DNA of 6,958 bases from Lachnospiraceae bacterium (GTDB lineage: Bacteria; Bacillota; Clostridia; Lachnospirales; Lachnospiraceae). Under the pieces are notes generated by a model. It saw only the letters and a list, made by a program, of their open reading frames with translations. It was not told the DNA's origin and ran no database searches. The stretch covers positions 1 to 6,958 of the forward strand of contig JAJBTR010000045.1 in the NCBI GenBank assembly GCA_020860745.1. Direction: 5' to 3'. The position numbers were made by a program, and so were the translations under genes. Positions 5,632 to 6,958 of the stretch are shown here, in pieces (positions within the stretch are counted from its first letter, which is position 1; the number at the start of each line of letters is the position of its first letter).

Positions 5632-6846
5632 TTACATCGACTTAATTCTCTCCAACGCCGCCAGCGTATTCTCATAGGTACCAAACGCCGTCAGGCGGAA
5701 GTATCCCTCTCCGCTGGGTCCGAACCCGGAACCGGGCGTGCCAACCACATTGGCCGTCGCAAGCAGATAGTCAAAGAATTCCCAGGATGTCATCTGATCC
5801 GGCGTCTTCAGCCATATGTATGGCGCGTTGACTCCGCCGAAGACCTCATATCCGGCCTCCTGCAGCCCATTCTTGATAGCGGCGGCATTCTTCATATAAT
5901 AAGCCACCTGTTCTTTCAGCTGAGCTTTTCCAGCTTCACTGTAGACTGCCTCACCGGCGCGCTGCACGATGTAGGGAGCGCCGTTAAACTTGGTGCCGTG
6001 GCGCCGCGCCCACATGCCGTGCAGAGCGACATCGCCGCACTTTAACTCCTTCGGAACCACCGTATAGCCCAGGCGGACTCCGGTAAATCCGGCGTTCTTG
6101 GAAAAACTCTTCAGCTCAATCGCGCAGGTTCTCGCACCCTCGCACTCGTAAATGGTGTGCGCCACATTGTCCTCGGAAATATACGCCTCGTAGGCGCCGT
6201 CATAAAGGATTACCGCTCCAACCTTATTTGCATAATCCACCCACTCCTGCAGCTGATCTTTCGTGAGCGTAGTGCCGGTCGGGTTATTGGGCAGGCAGAG
6301 GTAAATCATATCCGGCGCCGTTTTTGGGAACTCCGGCACGAAATTATTCTCTTTCGTGCAGGGCATGTAGATTACATCGCTCCACATCTCCGTAGCCGGG
6401 TCATAGGTACCTGTCCGTCCTGCCATGACATTGGAATCCACATACACCGGATAGACCGGGTCGCAAACCGCAATCTTATTCTCCACAGAAAAAATCTCCT
6501 GGATATTTGCAGAGTCACTCTTCGCACCGTCGGAGACAAAGATCTCATCCGGGCTGATGTCACATCCTCTTGCCCGATAATCATTCTCCGCGATGGCATT
6601 GCGCAGGAACTCATAGCCCAGATCCGGCGCGTATCCGCGGAACGTCGCCGCATTACCCATCTCATCCACCGCTCCATGAAGCGCCTCAATGATGACGGGA
6701 GCCAGCGGCTGGGTCACATCGCCGATGCCGAGACGAATCAGACTTTTCTCCGGATTCGCCTCCTGATACTCTCTTACTTTTTTTGCGATTGTACTGAACA
6801 GATAGTTGCCCGGCAGCTTCTGATAATTGTCATTGATTTTAAACAT
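5632..6846 (-). CDS. dapL: LL-diaminopimelate aminotransferase
   Basis: DapL converts tetrahydrodipicolinate directly to LL-2,6-diaminopimelate with glutamate as amino donor (EC 2.6.1.83), a one-step bypass of the succinylase and acetylase routes to lysine and meso-DAP for the cell wall. It is a cytoplasmic fold-type I PLP enzyme. The 404 residues match the usual length. Visible motifs are GIGDVTQPL (about 40-48), the DGAKSD cofactor loop (106-111), NNPTGT (187-192), the YDGAYE aspartate D216, the Schiff-base lysine K250 in SFSKNAGFTG, R258 and the substrate-carboxylate arginine R384 in FRLTAFG. AGGAGG lies seven bases before the ATG at 6846. It is a single-gene unit here, with a promoter just upstream and a terminator after it. 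Nothing is missing. Confidence 0.97.
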   Translation of the reverse strand: MFKINDNYQKLPGNYLFSTIAKKVREYQEANPEKSLIRLGIGDVTQPLAPVIIEALHGAVDEMGNAATFRGYAPDLGYEFLRNAIAENDYRARGCDISPDEIFVSDGAKSDSANIQEIFSVENKIAVCDPVYPVYVDSNVMAGRTGTYDPATEMWSDVIYMPCTKENNFVPEFPKTAPDMIYLCLPNNPTGTTLTKDQLQEWVDYANKVGAVILYDGAYEAYISEDNVAHTIYECEGARTCAIELKSFSKNAGFTGVRLGYTVVPKELKCGDVALHGMWARRHGTKFNGAPYIVQRAGEAVYSEAGKAQLKEQVAYYMKNAAAIKNGLQEAGYEVFGGVNAPYIWLKTPDQMTSWEFFDYLLATANVVGTPGSGFGPSGEGYFRLTAFGTYENTLAALERIKSM

Positions 6847-6887
6847 GGTCTGTCCTCCTTTAGTTTACCGCTTTTTGAGTCTTATAA

Positions 6888-6916
6888 AGTATACAGGGCT
6901 ACCCGCAAAAACTCAG
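6888..6916 (-). promoter_or_regulatory. Probable dapL promoter
   Basis: A -10-like TATACT (6888-6893) lies 41 bp before the dapL ATG. The -35-like hexamer 17 bp upstream, CTGAGT (6911-6916), matches only about three of six. No lysine riboswitch fits in the short leader that would result. Confidence 0.4.
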
Positions 6917-6958
6917 CTGCTAAAATAGGCCGGACCGGGTTGTTTCCAGAACTTTTTT

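Noticed and set aside
6847..6958. Lysine riboswitch or other leader RNA before dapL
   Set aside because: Only about 110 bp are available, the -10 element is 41 bp from the ATG, and no lysine-riboswitch-like pairing is seen.

Overview
The window reads as a low-GC-clade Gram-positive anaerobe, most likely a Lachnospiraceae-type member of the Clostridia. The grounds are a class III (oxygen-sensitive) ribonucleotide reductase, a DapL aminotransferase lysine/peptidoglycan branch, strong AGGAGG-type ribosome binding sites, sigma-A-like promoters, a tRNA without encoded CCA, and protein sequences typical of gut clostridia. Family assignment is from recalled protein families, not from a search. Every gene I can support lies on the minus strand, so transcription runs from right to left.

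From right to left: dapL (5632-6846), LL-diaminopimelate aminotransferase, has its own promoter and a good intrinsic terminator at 5562-5606. Next comes a DUF1186/SEC-C protein (4116-5369) whose true N-terminus lies in another frame upstream (5359-5448); one extra A in an A6 run separates the two. A 56-codon small ORF with a good ribosome binding site follows (3747-3917), then a tRNA-Leu with anticodon UAG (3543-3622) with a near-consensus promoter and a terminator. Then come nrdD (1115-3292) and nrdG (497-1024), the anaerobic ribonucleotide reductase and its radical-SAM activase. The left edge holds the first 11 codons of another minus-strand gene (1-35), preceded by a long leader and a near-perfect promoter (304-332).

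The best regulatory signal is in front of nrdD. Two 16-bp NrdR-like boxes lie with centres 32 bp apart, one of them inside the spacer of a TTGAAT-N17-TAGAAT promoter. This fits NrdR repression of nrdDG and shows that the longer 775-codon reading of nrdD is wrong. The roughly 115-nt nrdD leader carries a perfect 9-bp hairpin followed by a T-rich stretch, which could be an attenuator or a dispersed repeat. A 17-bp hairpin between nrdD and nrdG is fully paired only in the minus-strand RNA (two G-U pairs), consistent with an RNA element that sets the nrdG:nrdD ratio.

The pieces are largely housekeeping: deoxynucleotide supply without oxygen, lysine/meso-DAP synthesis and leucine decoding. I see no CRISPR array, insertion sequence, phage or defence system. 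The points worth a second look are the frameshifted SEC-C gene, the nrdD leader architecture, the nrdD-nrdG hairpin, the unrecognised small ORF and the 260-nt leader at the left edge.
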